Positions 26,212-35,214 are shown, numbered from the stretch's first letter. The stretch: 64,000 bases of DNA from Alphaproteobacteria bacterium (GCA_037200445.1 JBBCGH010000001.1:3286001-3350000); one strand, 5' to 3'. Translations and numbers: made by a program. The notes: generated by a model from the letters alone, not told the origin.

Positions 26212-27201
26212 ATGACCGCGCCCGTCCTTTCCGTCCGCAATCTCAAGGTCGAGTTTCCGACCCGGCGCGGCGTGCTGACCGCGATCGACGATATCTCGTT
26301 CGACATCGCCCCCGGCGAAGTGCTGGGCGTGGTCGGGGAGTCCGGTGCCGGCAAGTCGATCACCGGCACGGCAATCATCGGCCTGATCGAGCCGCCCGGC
26401 CGCATCGCCGGCGGTCAGGTGCTGCTGCGTGGCGAGCGCATCGACAACCTTCCGCCGGAGGACATGCGCAAGATCCGCGGCAAGCGCATCGGCATGGTGT
26501 TCCAGGACCCGCTCACCAGCCTCAACCCGCTCTACCGCATCGGCGAGCAGCTGATCGAGACCATCCGCACGCACACGACACTGTCGGAATCCGCCGCGCG
26601 CAAGAAGGCGCTTTCGTTGCTGGAGGAAGTCGGCATCCCGGCACCGGACACGCGCATCGACGCCTACCCGCATCAATTCTCGGGCGGCATGCGCCAGCGC
26701 GTCGTGCTGGCCCTGGCACTGGCTGCGGAGCCCGAGCTTGTCATCGCCGACGAACCGACCACCGCGCTCGATGTCTCGGTGCAGGCGCAGATCATCGCGC
26801 TGCTGAAGCGGCTGTGCGCACAGCACGGCGCGGCCGTCATGCTCATTACCCACGACATGGGCGTGATCGCCGAGACCGCCGACCGTGTCGCCGTGATGTA
26901 TGCGGGCCGTATCGCCGAGATCGGCCCGGTGCGCGACGTCATCAAGCAGCCGCTGCATCCTTACACGCGCGGCCTGATGGGCTCGATCCCCTCGCTCGCG
27001 CACGACAGCGATCGCCTGGTGCAGATTCCCGGCTCGATGCCGCGGCTGACCGCCATTCCGTCCGGCTGTCCGTTCCACCCCCGCTGCCCGCGCGCGTTCA
27101 CCCCCTGCCCGACGTTCCGGCCCGAACTGGCGCCGGAGCAGAACTCGCAGGTCGCGTGCTGGCTCTACACTCCGTTCCCGGTTACGGCGGTCGCATCATG
27201 A
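26212..27201 (+). CDS. Peptide ABC transporter ATP-binding protein (DppD/OppD-like)
   Basis: 329 residues. Walker [12 protein letters not shown] lies near residue 43, a Q-loop in [12 protein letters not shown] near 99, the signature FSGGMRQRV near 156 and Walker [10 protein letters not shown] near 178. The C-terminal oligopeptide/dipeptide extension includes [15 protein letters not shown], a cysteine cluster that in related proteins binds a 4Fe-4S cluster. It forms an ATPase heterodimer with the next gene product, whose ATG overlaps its stop by 4 bp. Confidence 0.94.
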   Translation: MTAPVLSVRNLKVEFPTRRGVLTAIDDISFDIAPGEVLGVVGESGAGKSITGTAIIGLIEPPGRIAGGQVLLRGERIDNLPPEDMRKIRGKRIGMVFQDPLTSLNPLYRIGEQLIETIRTHTTLSESAARKKALSLLEEVGIPAPDTRIDAYPHQFSGGMRQRVVLALALAAEPELVIADEPTTALDVSVQAQIIALLKRLCAQHGAAVMLITHDMGVIAETADRVAVMYAGRIAEIGPVRDVIKQPLHPYTRGLMGSIPSLAHDSDRLVQIPGSMPRLTAIPSGCPFHPRCPRAFTPCPTFRPELAPEQNSQVACWLYTPFPVTAVAS

Positions 27202-28232
27202 GCGTGACCGCGCCGGCGCCGGACGTCGTTCCCGCTACCGCGAAGCCGCTGGTCGAGGTGAAAGGTCTCGGCCGGGTGTTCGATGTCTCGAAGCCCTGGC
27301 TCAATCGCGTCACGGAAAGGCTGCCGCGCCGCCTGCTCACCGCTGCGGCCGACGTGACGTTCTCGATCGGCAGACGCGAGACCTTTGCGCTGGTCGGCGA
27401 ATCCGGCTCCGGCAAATCGACCGTCGCCAAGATGGTCGTCGGACTGATCGCGCCGACCACGGGCGAAGTCGTCATCGACGGCGTCTCGATGAGCGACCGC
27501 CGCCACGACTCCGAGCGCCGCCGCCTGCGCCGGCGCATCCAGATGATCTTCCAGGATCCTTACGCCAGCCTCAATCCGCGCTGGCGCGCCCTCGACATCA
27601 TCGCCGAACCGCTGCGCGCCTTCGGAATCGCGCAAAGCGCGGCGCAGATCGCGCAGCAGGTCGGCGACCTGCTGAAGCTGGTCGGGCTCGACCCCGCCGA
27701 CGGCACGAAATACCCGCACGAATTCTCCGGCGGCCAGCGCCAGCGTATCGCGATCGCTCGCGCCCTCGCCTGCAATCCCGAATTCATCGTGTGCGACGAG
27801 CCGACCTCGGCGCTCGACGTGTCGGTACAGGCTCAGATCCTCAACCTGATGCGCGACCTGCAGGACCGCTTCGGTCTCACCTACCTCTTCATCAGCCACA
27901 ATCTCGCGGTCGTGCGCCACATGGCGAACCGCATCGGCGTGATGTACCTCGGCCGCCTCGTCGAGGTGGCGCCTGCGCGCGAGATGTTTGCGAGGCCGAG
28001 GCATCCCTACACGCGCATGCTGCTCGACGCGGTGCCCGACCTCGATCTCACCGGACGCAAGCGCAAGCCGGTCGAGGGCGAGGTGCCCAACCCGATCGAT
28101 CCGCCGCCCGGCTGCCCGTTCCATCCGCGCTGTCCCTTCGCGTTCGAGCGTTGCCGGGCGGAGGTGCCGCTCCCGATCAAGGCGGGCGCCGCCGCGGTGC
28201 GCTGTCATGCGGTCGAGGAAAGGCGCATCTGA
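27198..28232 (+). CDS. Peptide ABC transporter ATP-binding protein (DppF/OppF-like)
   Basis: 344 residues. Walker [13 protein letters not shown] near residue 67, Q-loop [12 protein letters not shown], signature [15 protein letters not shown] and Walker [10 protein letters not shown] are all intact. The C-terminal [14 protein letters not shown] cysteine cluster matches its partner. ATG 27198 was chosen from the 4-bp overlap with the DppD-like stop. This is the last gene of the operon; a tRNA-Lys follows after about 50 bp. A long antisense frame across this gene and the tRNA is not coding. Confidence 0.94.
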   Translation: MSVTAPAPDVVPATAKPLVEVKGLGRVFDVSKPWLNRVTERLPRRLLTAAADVTFSIGRRETFALVGESGSGKSTVAKMVVGLIAPTTGEVVIDGVSMSDRRHDSERRRLRRRIQMIFQDPYASLNPRWRALDIIAEPLRAFGIAQSAAQIAQQVGDLLKLVGLDPADGTKYPHEFSGGQRQRIAIARALACNPEFIVCDEPTSALDVSVQAQILNLMRDLQDRFGLTYLFISHNLAVVRHMANRIGVMYLGRLVEVAPAREMFARPRHPYTRMLLDAVPDLDLTGRKRKPVEGEVPNPIDPPPGCPFHPRCPFAFERCRAEVPLPIKAGAAAVRCHAVEERRI

Positions 28233-28242
28233 GGGCCTGGGG

Positions 28243-28271
28243 TTGACCCCTTCGGCTGCGGCCCGTACATC
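28243..28271 (+). promoter_or_regulatory. Probable sigma-70 promoter of tRNA-Lys
   Basis: TTGACC (28243-28248) is separated by 17 bp from TACATC (28266-28271), and the mature tRNA begins 10 bp later. The spacing is ideal and both boxes are close to consensus, so this is the likely tRNA promoter. Confidence 0.55.
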
Positions 28272-28280
28272 CGCGACCGA

Positions 28281-28356
28281 GAGCGCGTAGCTCAGTCGGT
28301 AGAGCATTTGACTTTTAATCAAAGGGTCCCGGGTTCGAGTCCCGGCGCGCTCACCA
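28281..28356 (+). tRNA. tRNA-Lys (anticodon TTT)
   Basis: 76 nt including an encoded CCA. The acceptor arm GAGCGCG pairs perfectly with CGCGCTC. The D-arm contains GTAGCTCAGTCGGTAGAGC, the anticodon stem TTGA/TCAA encloses loop CTTTTAA with anticodon TTT at 28314-28316, and the T-arm has GGGTTCGAGTCCC. It reads AAA/AAG lysine codons. A degraded methyltransferase gene begins just beyond its 3' end. Confidence 0.98.
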
Positions 28357-28440
28357 AATTTCCCCTTTGAAATCAGCACTTCTCGGGCGCCGCCACGGCG
28401 CGCCGGGAAGGCCGGTTGCCAAACCCCTCTTGCGGAGCCG

Positions 28441-28690
28441 TTCGCACCGCGACGGTTGCGCCGGCACAAATCCAGCGTCCATAGACCCACCCAGCTCCAC
28501 AATGGTGAAGCCGTCCTGCGATGTGCACTCGATGCTGTGTAGAAGTGCGAAATATTCACGGGCCTCGGCATGACCAGAGTCATTTGGAATTGGAATGTCG
28601 ATAACGACCTTGCCGTCGAGCAGGCCGATCGCTGAATCGATCGCCTGCGGGCTACGAAACGCCAGATTGTTGGCGGCGGGCGGGCCATGC
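28441..28690 (-). pseudogene. Remnant of a FkbM-type methyltransferase
   Basis: On the minus strand a protein-like frame runs AFRSPQAIDSAIGLLDG, then VVIDIPIPNDSGHAEAREYF and SQDGFTIVELGG. The last part resembles the SAM-binding loop of FkbM-type enzymes. The expected continuation VYGRWICAGATVAVR appears one frame over; adding one G to the GGG run near 28488 restores it. There is no start codon (a stop lies at about 28691) and similarity ends near 28441. The gene therefore lacks both ends as well as carrying the frameshift. It lies beside the tRNA-Lys 3' end. The family assignment rests on a short motif and is tentative. Confidence 0.5.
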
Positions 28691-28725
28691 TAAGGCCCTT
28701 TGTTCGGTCACTAGGTCATGACGAT

Positions 28726-29517
28726 ATGAGTAAGTTCTCGGTGGACCGGATCGCGCGTGGTGTCCACTACAGAATTGGCCGCTACCTTGCGAAGCGGGAT
28801 GCCGACGCAGCGGCTCGCACCGCCCTCATACCGACCAGGATCAATGTTGGTTGCGGACAGGACAAACGGCCGGGCTATCTGAACATCGATGTGGACCCGG
28901 CGAGCCGGGCCGACATCCTGATCGTCGACAACGACGACTCGATGATCCCACGGAACTACTTCGAGGAAGTGCTGGCCCACGACGTCCTCGAGCACATACC
29001 GCGTGCCAAAAGTCTTAGCGCGCTTCTCGACTGGTCAGACTATCTGGTCGACGGAGGAAAGCTGGTTCTGGAAACAAGCAGCATTTTGGGCGTGGCCGAA
29101 AAACTCCAGCAATCTCCCCTTTACGAACAACACCACGGTTGGACGACGTGCCTCTTTGGCAATCAAGTTCATTCAGGAGACTATCACCTCACTGGATTTA
29201 CTGAACTGACGCTGAAGGTTCATTTGCTCGCCGCCGGATTCAGAATCGACCGTCTCGGCCTGCGCGATGACTGGCTGCTGACTGCGGAGGCCACAAAGGT
29301 CGACGATTGGGTCGCGTCATGCGACCCCACCATCAAGAGTGACGCCGAATTCACGCGAGAAGCCTATCGGCAGGCCCTCTTCAGGGATGTCAAGGGCGAG
29401 GAACTCGAAGCGGCAACGAGAGGATTGAGGATGGCGGCTTCGCGCAAGGTCGCGCTGAAGGCAATTTACGCCTCGCCCGAGAGGCTGTTCCGCATCGCCA
29501 CGCGCAACGGTCTGTGA
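28726..29517 (+). CDS. SAM-dependent methyltransferase with DUF4214-like C-terminus
   Basis: 263 residues from ATG 28726; an in-frame ATG at 28687 would add 13. The SAM-binding motif INVGCGQDKRPGYLNIDVDP, the acidic loop and HDVLEHIP mark a type-11/12 methyltransferase of the kind found in polysaccharide clusters. The last ~50 residues (FTREAYRQALFRDVKGEEL to SRKVALKAIYASPE) resemble a DUF4214 repeat, a helical module often attached to surface-glycan enzymes. Third-position GC is lower than in the surrounding housekeeping genes, and it sits just downstream of a tRNA and a gene remnant, suggesting acquisition. The acceptor is unknown. Confidence 0.75.
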   Translation: MSKFSVDRIARGVHYRIGRYLAKRDADAAARTALIPTRINVGCGQDKRPGYLNIDVDPASRADILIVDNDDSMIPRNYFEEVLAHDVLEHIPRAKSLSALLDWSDYLVDGGKLVLETSSILGVAEKLQQSPLYEQHHGWTTCLFGNQVHSGDYHLTGFTELTLKVHLLAAGFRIDRLGLRDDWLLTAEATKVDDWVASCDPTIKSDAEFTREAYRQALFRDVKGEELEAATRGLRMAASRKVALKAIYASPERLFRIATRNGL

Positions 29518-29580
29518 CCCGCGGTCGCGTCAGTGAACGATCGCAGACGTCGAACGCGCGAGTTCAACGCCCGCACGGTA

Positions 29581-29721
29581 TCAACTTGACGGCGGCGCGC
29601 TCGGTTTCGCGCACTCGGCGGCCGGTGGCTTGGGTTCAGCGTAAAGACTTGCGGCGAAATGCGGCACCAGAAATACGGCCGTAATCGCCGCAAAGATAAA
29701 CGCCACCTTGACCGCACCCAT
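29581..29721 (-). CDS. Small membrane or secreted protein, 46 residues
   Basis: ATG 29721 to TGA 29583-29581 encodes MGAVKVAFIFAAITAVFLVP followed by HFAASLYAEPKPPAAECAKP and a short Pro/Ser end. The first ~30 residues are a basic-then-hydrophobic segment that could be a signal peptide or single anchor, and the tail is proline-rich with one cysteine. A G-rich stretch upstream could act as a ribosome-binding site. No family is recognised; the compact, sensible layout is the only evidence that it is real. Confidence 0.45.
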   Translation of the reverse strand: MGAVKVAFIFAAITAVFLVPHFAASLYAEPKPPAAECAKPSAPPSS

Positions 29722-29822
29722 GATTGCCCCCGCGCCCGGGCGTCCTGCCCGCTCCGGCTATTGTGCCGAACCACTCGCGTCCTGTGAATCATGACGTGCG
29801 CGGTGGTACGAGGCCACCAAGA

Positions 29823-30014
29823 TCAGTCGCGTTCGGTCGTTCGCTTTTCGACGGAGAAGACCTGTTGCGCGGCACACAACTGGCACTCGAACGTTTTCAG
29901 CTCTTGCGCGGATTGCGTTGGATGCGGCTCGAGGCTTGCGAGGTTCATCGGCCCGCCGCAGTCGCATACCGGCAGCAGGAACGGGTCGCGCACCTTGTGC
30001 TGTAAGACAGGCAT
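29823..30014 (-). CDS. Small zinc-ribbon-like protein
   Basis: 63 residues. Two cysteine pairs, CDCG near residue 17 and CQLC near residue 44, frame a core with LASLEPHP and LKTFECQLC, a pattern I associate with short rhizobial proteins of unknown function that have one treble-clef or ribbon zinc site. The ribosome-binding site GGGGAG lies 6 bp before the ATG, which supports the start. No DNA-binding or enzymatic domain is attached. Function unknown. Confidence 0.65.
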   Translation of the reverse strand: MPVLQHKVRDPFLLPVCDCGGPMNLASLEPHPTQSAQELKTFECQLCAAQQVFSVEKRTTERD

Positions 30015-30344
30015 TTCGTTCTCCCCTCGCGGGTCCGAATCAAGCGCCTGTGGATTCTAACGCAAATCATTGATGCCGTTTCGAAATTGTCGCTGCCGCT
30101 TGGGCAGCCTGCGTGCCAGGCGCAACTTGACGGTGGCGTTGTCCTCACTCTTCGCCCGAATTTGTGGCGATTGCGCCACAGGTACGGCCAAATCGCGGCC
30201 GGTTCCCGCTTCCGCATTTGAACCGTTAACCATGCCCGACTAGCGTGCGAATCCGTTCCGCGCCGCGTGCTCCTGGCGCAACCACAGAACAATGGGACTG
30301 CGCGCCCCTCAGACGCGCGACGACTCCAGCGATTGGGGGGAGTT
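30015..30344. other. 330-bp intergenic region with a short dyad and a possible promoter
   Basis: No convincing gene. A perfect dyad TGTGGCG-ATTG-CGCCACA lies at 30163-30180 and could bind a dimeric regulator. A possible promoter for the downstream plus-strand gene is TTGAAC (30218-30223), a 17-bp spacer and TAGCGT (30241-30246). The leftmost part holds the start region of the minus-strand zinc-ribbon gene. Confidence 0.35.
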
Positions 30345-30779
30345 ATGCGGAAATATCTACTCGGCCTGACGATGGCCATTGCGGCATTCGGCGGTCTGGT
30401 CGCACAAAGCGGCAAGGCGAACGCCTTCCTGCTTACGAACCGTAGCCCGAACGTGCTGGCTGGCCAGATCGTTGTGGGTGCCGGCATGGCGGCGGTCTAC
30501 TGGACGCAGATTTGCCACCACAACTTCCATCACTGCGCCAACTTCACCAGCGCCAAGGCGCTGAAGTGGTACGGCATCACCACGGTCGGCTGCATGGCGT
30601 TGAGCCCGATCGTTGCCGGCCTCCTCGTCAGCTACAACGAGCGTCGCGAGCTCCGCTCGAACGAAGTCCTCGGGATGGCCGCGGACTGCGTGCTTCCGTT
30701 CATCGGCGGCTGGATCATGCAAGCGGCGTTCGACGCGCACCCGGAGTGGAACGCCGGCACGGGCCGCCCGCGTCCGTAA
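30345..30779 (+). CDS. Secreted or membrane protein of unknown function
   Basis: 144 residues. The N-terminus MRKYLLGLTMAIAAFGGLVA forms a signal-like segment, followed by two further hydrophobic stretches (VLAGQIVVGAGMAAVYW and MALSPIVAGLLVSY). A histidine/cysteine-rich patch ICHHNFHHC near residues 58-66 could bind a metal. GGGGGGAG directly before the ATG decides the start. A strong intrinsic terminator follows 28 bp after the stop, so the gene is probably monocistronic and well expressed. No family recognised. Confidence 0.7.
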   Translation: MRKYLLGLTMAIAAFGGLVAQSGKANAFLLTNRSPNVLAGQIVVGAGMAAVYWTQICHHNFHHCANFTSAKALKWYGITTVGCMALSPIVAGLLVSYNERRELRSNEVLGMAADCVLPFIGGWIMQAAFDAHPEWNAGTGRPRP

Positions 30780-30806
30780 GCGCTGCACCACAGACAATCA
30801 GCGAAG

Positions 30807-30840
30807 CCGCCGGGCCCCGCGCCCGGCGGTTTTGCTTTTT
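30807..30840 (+). terminator. Rho-independent terminator
   Basis: A perfect 9-bp stem CCGCCGGGC / GCCCGGCGG with loop CCCGC is followed by TTTTGCTTTTT. It terminates the secreted-protein gene immediately upstream. Confidence 0.9.
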
Positions 30841-31018
30841 GCGCGCAAGAGTCAGCGTCACGGGGGCTGCATCGCGTCATTGTGATTTGGTTGGCGTTTG
30901 AGTGAAAATTTCCGCGAACGCGCTTCACGAAACCTTCATTCGACGGCCATTCTCACGCCGCATAACCTTGGTGTGTGGGATGGGAGAGGGGTCAATCTCC
31001 AGCCAAGGAGACTTCGCC

Positions 31019-31231
31019 ATGACGCTGCAAGGTATGATCGGGAAGTGTCAGGCACGGGCGGTGCGGCTGCCGGCTTGCCCGCAGTGCGGAGACCTGTTGC
31101 TTGCGCCACTGCTCGCCCAGCATGTGAGTGCTGGTCTCGTGCAAAATCACTGGGTCTGCGAATCGTGCGGCCATTCCTTCCACAAGACGCACGAATTCGA
31201 GGCGACCGTGTTCGACGAGGCGCTTGCCTGA
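31019..31231 (+). CDS. Small zinc-ribbon protein, 70 residues
   Basis: CPQCG near residue 20 and CESCGHSF near residue 47 form a four-cysteine zinc ribbon; the C-terminus is acidic (EFEATVFDEALA). AAGGAG 9 bp before ATG 31019 fixes the start although the frame opens earlier. It ends 4 bp from the convergent corA gene. Such short ribbons are often nucleic-acid or protein adaptors, but no specific role can be assigned. Confidence 0.65.
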   Translation: MTLQGMIGKCQARAVRLPACPQCGDLLLAPLLAQHVSAGLVQNHWVCESCGHSFHKTHEFEATVFDEALA

Positions 31232-31235
31232 GCCG

Positions 31236-32204
31236 CTAGAGCCAGCCCGCGCGGCGGAAGCGATAGAACAGATAGCCGCACAACCCGAACATGAGCGCCA
31301 TCACGATCGGATAGCCGAGGGGCTGTTCGAGTTCGGGCATGTTCTTGAAATTCATCCCATAGATCGAGGCAATCGCCAGCGGAATGGACAGGATCGCGGC
31401 CCAGCCGGTGAGCGTCTTGGTCACCTGGTTCTGCGCCAGCGAAACCAGCAACAGATTGGCTTCCAGCGCCGCATTCAAAAGGTCGCGCAGATTGTCGATG
31501 CCTTCCACGACCCGGATCACGTGATCCTGAACGTCGCGGAAATAGTCGTTCATCGCGTGATCGATCAGCGGCACGTCGTAGCGCATGATGCGATTGCAAA
31601 CCTCCTGCAGCGGCTGCACGGCGCGGCGCAGCAGCAGCAATTCGTGACGCAGCTCGTAGATGCGCTCGACGTCGGTCGGATCGCTGCGGTGAGCAAACAC
31701 TTCCTCTTCCAGCCCGTCGGCCTCGGCTTCGAGCTCGTGCAGCACCGGGAAGTAGTTGTCGACGATGAAGTCGATGATCGAATAGACGACGAAGCTCTCG
31801 CCTTTCGCCAGCATCTTCGGCGCGCTTTCGGCGCGCGCGCGTACTTCGCGATAACCCGTGGTCGAGCCGTGGCGCACCGTCACCACATAGGCGGGTCCGG
31901 CGAAGATATGCGTCTCGCCGAACTGGATCTTCTTGTCGATGAGCTGCGCGGTGCGCAACGCGACGAAGATCGAGTCGCCGTAGATTTCGAGCTTGGGGCG
32001 CTGATGCGCGAGCAGCGCGTCCTCGATGGCGAGGTCGTGCAGATTGAAGCGCTGCTGCACGGTCTTGAGCAGATCCTTGTCCGGCTCATGCAGCCCAACC
32101 CAGATGAAGCTGCCGTCCTTGTCGGGGCAGCGCGCCTCAGCGAGCGCGACCTCGGCGTGGCGCAGTCCCCCTTCGTACGAAACGCAATTGATGACGGTGC
32201 TCAT
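31236..32204 (-). CDS. corA: CorA-family magnesium/cobalt transporter
   Basis: 322 residues. A large cytoplasmic N-terminal domain with a long helix (EAEADGLEEEVFAHRSDPTD onward) leads to two C-terminal membrane helices, the first ending in YGMNFKNMPE. The GMN motif is the CorA selectivity signature. The protein forms a pentameric Mg2+ (or Co2+/Zn2+) channel in the inner membrane. ATG 32204 has GGGAGG about 6 bp upstream; a longer in-frame start is unsupported. No Mg2+-sensing leader is evident. Confidence 0.93.
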   Translation of the reverse strand: MSTVINCVSYEGGLRHAEVALAEARCPDKDGSFIWVGLHEPDKDLLKTVQQRFNLHDLAIEDALLAHQRPKLEIYGDSIFVALRTAQLIDKKIQFGETHIFAGPAYVVTVRHGSTTGYREVRARAESAPKMLAKGESFVVYSIIDFIVDNYFPVLHELEAEADGLEEEVFAHRSDPTDVERIYELRHELLLLRRAVQPLQEVCNRIMRYDVPLIDHAMNDYFRDVQDHVIRVVEGIDNLRDLLNAALEANLLLVSLAQNQVTKTLTGWAAILSIPLAIASIYGMNFKNMPELEQPLGYPIVMALMFGLCGYLFYRFRRAGWL

Positions 32205-32278
32205 GGGGGCCTCCCTAGCCGTTGCGGCTATACGACGCACTCATGACACTGCGCCGACACGGCGGAGGCAAGGCCTAG

Positions 32279-32350
32279 TGGAGCGGATTTGACATTTGCT
32301 ACCCACCCAGCCGCAAGCTCGCCAAGCGAATGTCCAATCCAAAGCTCCAC
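32279..32350. repeat. Imperfect inverted repeat (GTGGAGC...GATTTGACATT)
   Basis: GTGGAGCGGATTTGACATT at the left faces AATGTCCAATCCAAAGCTCCAC at the right, an imperfect palindrome of about 20-bp arms around a 31-bp centre. It resembles interspersed palindromes of Hyphomicrobiales. It lies upstream of corA and may be followed by a second dyad. Confidence 0.6.
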
Positions 32351-32370
32351 CAGGACGTAATACTTGCCAG

Positions 32371-32438
32371 TGGTCCTTTGGTTCTAACATTCGCAACAGA
32401 GCGCGCCGCACAGGAATGCGAATGTTAGAACCGGACCA
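32371..32438. repeat. Long inverted repeat (GGTTCTAACATTCGCA arms)
   Basis: TGGTCC(TTT)GGTTCTAACATTCGCA and TGCGAATGTTAGAACCGGACCA match perfectly over 16 bp, and over 22 bp if a 3-base bulge is allowed, with a 21-bp loop. No U-tract follows on either side. It lies just past the stop of the molybdenum hydroxylase gene and could stabilise that mRNA's 3' end. Confidence 0.75.
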
Positions 32439-32444
32439 TCAGGT

Positions 32445-34652
32445 TCAGGCAAGCACGGCTTTCACGCGCTCCGGATGGAACGGCAAATCGCGGATGCGCT
32501 TGCCGGTCGCGTGCGCGAAGGCGTTGGCAATGGCGGCAGCAGCCGGCCCTTGCGAGGCCTCCCCTGCGCCGAGCGCGCGTTCGTCCGGCCGGTTGATCAG
32601 CGCCACCTCGACGCTCGGCACCTCCGACATGGTGAGGATCGGATACTCCGACCAGTCGCGCGACAGGATGCCGTGCTTGTCGAACTTGACCTCCTCGTGC
32701 AGCGTCCAGCTTGTCGACTGGATGATGCCGCCCTCGATCTGGTTCGACAGCCCGTCCGGATTGATGACGATCCCGGCATCCGCCGCCGACCAGGCGTGGA
32801 TCACGCGCACGCGGCCGCTCGCGCGGTCGACCTCGACGTCAGCGATCACCGCGCAATAGCAGGCGAGGTTCTTGTACTTGGCAAAGCCGATCCCACGCCC
32901 GCGCGCCAGATCGCCTTTCTCGCCGCCTTTCCAGCCGGCCATCGCCGCCACCTTCTCGATCACGGCTTTGGCGCGCGGGTCCTTCAGGTGCGCCAGCCTG
33001 AAAGCAACCGGGTCAGCACCGGCCGCGAGCGCCAGCTCGTCCATGAAGGATTCGGAGGCGAACACATTGGCGTAGGCGCCCAGTGTCCGCAAAGCGGACA
33101 CCCGGATCGGCATCGGCTGCACGAAATTATGCACCACCCGCTGGTTCGGGAAGTCGTAGAGCGGGACGGAATTGCGATCGCCGCCGCCGGCCGGCTGCGG
33201 CGGCGAGGTCGGGGGTCCCATCTGCTGTGGCTCGGCCATGTACCAGGCGGCGAGCACGTTTCCCCCGCTCGTTGACTGCGGGCGGGTCGAATGGCTGTTG
33301 CTCCACAGCTCGTAATTCCAGTCGACGACGCGCCCTTCCCCATCAAGCGAAGCCTTGGCGTGCATCGCCATCGCCGGCCCATAGGGTTCCCAGGCGAATT
33401 CATCGTCGCGCATCCACTGTACCCGGACTGGCCTCCCCGGCACCGCGCGCGCCAGCAGCGCGGCGTCGAGTGCGACGTCGTCCGCGCCGTTATGACCGTA
33501 GCAACCCGAACCTTCGACGTGGATGCAGCGCACCGACGCGGGCGTGGCCTTCAGCGTCTTCGCCAGCTCGGCGCGCAACGGGAACACCCCCTGCGCATGG
33601 GTCCAGACCGTATATTTGTCGTCCTTGAACTCGGCGGTGGCCGCCGACGGCCCGATCGAGGCATGGGCCATATATGGCTTGGTATAGTTTGCCTCGATCG
33701 TTTTGGGCGCGCTCGCAAGCAGCGGCGCCTGCTTCACGCCGATCACCTCCACCTTGGCGGGAAGCGATTTGAGATGGGCGAAGAGATTGGCGGGATCGGG
33801 CAGATCCGGCCCCGGTGCCCATTTGGCGCCTTCGGCGAGCGCCTCGCGCGCCTTGACGGCTTGCTCCTCACGCGCGGCGATCACACCCAGGAACGAGCCG
33901 TCCCGCACCACAGTCAGAACGCCCGGGATCGCCTTCGCCTTGCTGTCGTCGAGCGAGACGAGCGTCGCGCCGTATTGCGGCGGGCGCACCACGCGGCCGT
34001 GCACCATGCCGGGCAGGCGGATGTCCTGCACGTACATCGCCTTGCCGGTCACCTTGCCGGGGATGTCGAAGCGTTTGATCGACTGCCCGACGATCTTGTG
34101 TATGCCGGCGGGTTTCGGGCGCACGCTCCCCGTCGCCTCGCGCTTCAGGTCGAGAGTGGCAGCCAACTCTCCGTATGTGATGGTCTTCCCGTTGACCGCG
34201 TAGAGGACACCGTCCCGCGCAGTCAGCTCGCCCGCATGTGCTTCAAGCTTCGGCGCGGCGAGTTCACGCATGATTTGCACGACCTCGGCTGCGGCCAGCC
34301 GCAACGCTACGCCGGAGTTTTCAATCGACTGCGAGCCCGAGGTGAAGCCCTCGTTCGGCGTGCGGCCGGTATCGGCCTGGATGATCGTGACCCGCGTCAG
34401 CGGCAGTTCGAGCTCTTCGGCGGCGATCTGGGCGAGAGCGGTCACCGCCCCCTGCCCCAGCTCCACCTTGCCAGTGAAAACGGTCGCGCTGCCGTCGGCG
34501 TTGATGCGGATCCAGGCATCCAGCATGCGGTTGCCGTTCAGGCTGCCCGGCAGCCGCTTCTGTTCCTGTGCGAGCGCCGGTTCGAGCGTGAAGGCGAGTA
34601 CGATGCTGCCGAGGCCCTTCGCGAAATCGCGGCGATTGACGGAGACGGTCAT
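32445..34652 (-). CDS. Molybdopterin-binding subunit of a xanthine-oxidase-family dehydrogenase (IorB-like)
   Basis: 735 residues. The N-terminus (NRRDFAKGLGSIVLAFTLEPALA) looks like a Tat-type signal or a remnant of one. The molybdopterin domains include GKVELGQGAVTALAQIAAEEL, GSGCYGHNGADDVALDAALLA and the C-terminal ALGAGEASQGPAAAAIANA; the late Glu in GAGEA is the expected catalytic base. This organisation matches isoquinoline 1-oxidoreductase beta subunits and relatives acting on aldehydes or N-heterocycles. The small [2Fe-2S] subunit gene precedes it with a 1-bp overlap. No FAD subunit is present, consistent with the two-subunit IorAB class that passes electrons to a cytochrome. Confidence 0.9.
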   Translation of the reverse strand: MTVSVNRRDFAKGLGSIVLAFTLEPALAQEQKRLPGSLNGNRMLDAWIRINADGSATVFTGKVELGQGAVTALAQIAAEELELPLTRVTIIQADTGRTPNEGFTSGSQSIENSGVALRLAAAEVVQIMRELAAPKLEAHAGELTARDGVLYAVNGKTITYGELAATLDLKREATGSVRPKPAGIHKIVGQSIKRFDIPGKVTGKAMYVQDIRLPGMVHGRVVRPPQYGATLVSLDDSKAKAIPGVLTVVRDGSFLGVIAAREEQAVKAREALAEGAKWAPGPDLPDPANLFAHLKSLPAKVEVIGVKQAPLLASAPKTIEANYTKPYMAHASIGPSAATAEFKDDKYTVWTHAQGVFPLRAELAKTLKATPASVRCIHVEGSGCYGHNGADDVALDAALLARAVPGRPVRVQWMRDDEFAWEPYGPAMAMHAKASLDGEGRVVDWNYELWSNSHSTRPQSTSGGNVLAAWYMAEPQQMGPPTSPPQPAGGGDRNSVPLYDFPNQRVVHNFVQPMPIRVSALRTLGAYANVFASESFMDELALAAGADPVAFRLAHLKDPRAKAVIEKVAAMAGWKGGEKGDLARGRGIGFAKYKNLACYCAVIADVEVDRASGRVRVIHAWSAADAGIVINPDGLSNQIEGGIIQSTSWTLHEEVKFDKHGILSRDWSEYPILTMSEVPSVEVALINRPDERALGAGEASQGPAAAAIANAFAHATGKRIRDLPFHPERVKAVLA

Positions 34653-35119
34653 CAGGTCCTCCCCATCTCGTTGGCGGCGCGCAGCACAGCGCGGACGATC
34701 CGGTTATGCGTTCCGCAGCGGCACAGGTTCGCGGCGAGCGCCTGGCGCACATCGTTCTCGGTCGGCTTTGGGATGCGGTCGAGCAGTGCCTTCGCGCTCA
34801 TGATCATGCCGTTGATGCAGTAGCCGCATTGCGCGGCCTGCTCTTCGATGAAGGCACGCTGCAGGGGGTGCGGCCTGTCGATGGTGCCGAGGCCCTCCAA
34901 CGTGGTGATCTCGGCGTTCGCCAGCGACCCGATGTCGGTGACGCAGGAGCGCACCGCCTTGCCGTCGATCAGGACCGTGCAGGCGCCGCACTGCGCCATG
35001 CCGCAGCCGAACTTCGCGCCGTTGAGCTCCAGGTCGTTGCGCAGCACATAAAGAAGCGGCGTATCTGGCTCGGCCGGTACGGAGCGCGTCGCGCCGTTCA
35101 CTTTCAGGCTGATCGCCAT
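34652..35119 (-). CDS. [2Fe-2S] subunit of a xanthine-oxidase-family dehydrogenase (IorA-like)
   Basis: 155 residues. The plant-type ferredoxin cluster motif GCGMAQCGACTVLIDG lies near residues 38-53 with the fourth Cys in VRSC. The second cluster sits in CGYCINGMIM and LCRCGTHNRI. All eight cluster cysteines are present. It transfers electrons from the molybdenum subunit encoded next to it. The first gene of a two-gene unit. Confidence 0.93.
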   Translation of the reverse strand: MAISLKVNGATRSVPAEPDTPLLYVLRNDLELNGAKFGCGMAQCGACTVLIDGKAVRSCVTDIGSLANAEITTLEGLGTIDRPHPLQRAFIEEQAAQCGYCINGMIMSAKALLDRIPKPTENDVRQALAANLCRCGTHNRIVRAVLRAANEMGRT

Positions 35120-35214
35120 CGCGATGCCTCCCTGGATATTCGGCGCATATCGCCGCTGGTTGCGGGCATTCTAGTGCCCAGCGAGGCAGCGTCGAGGGGT
35201 GCGCGGACGATTGA

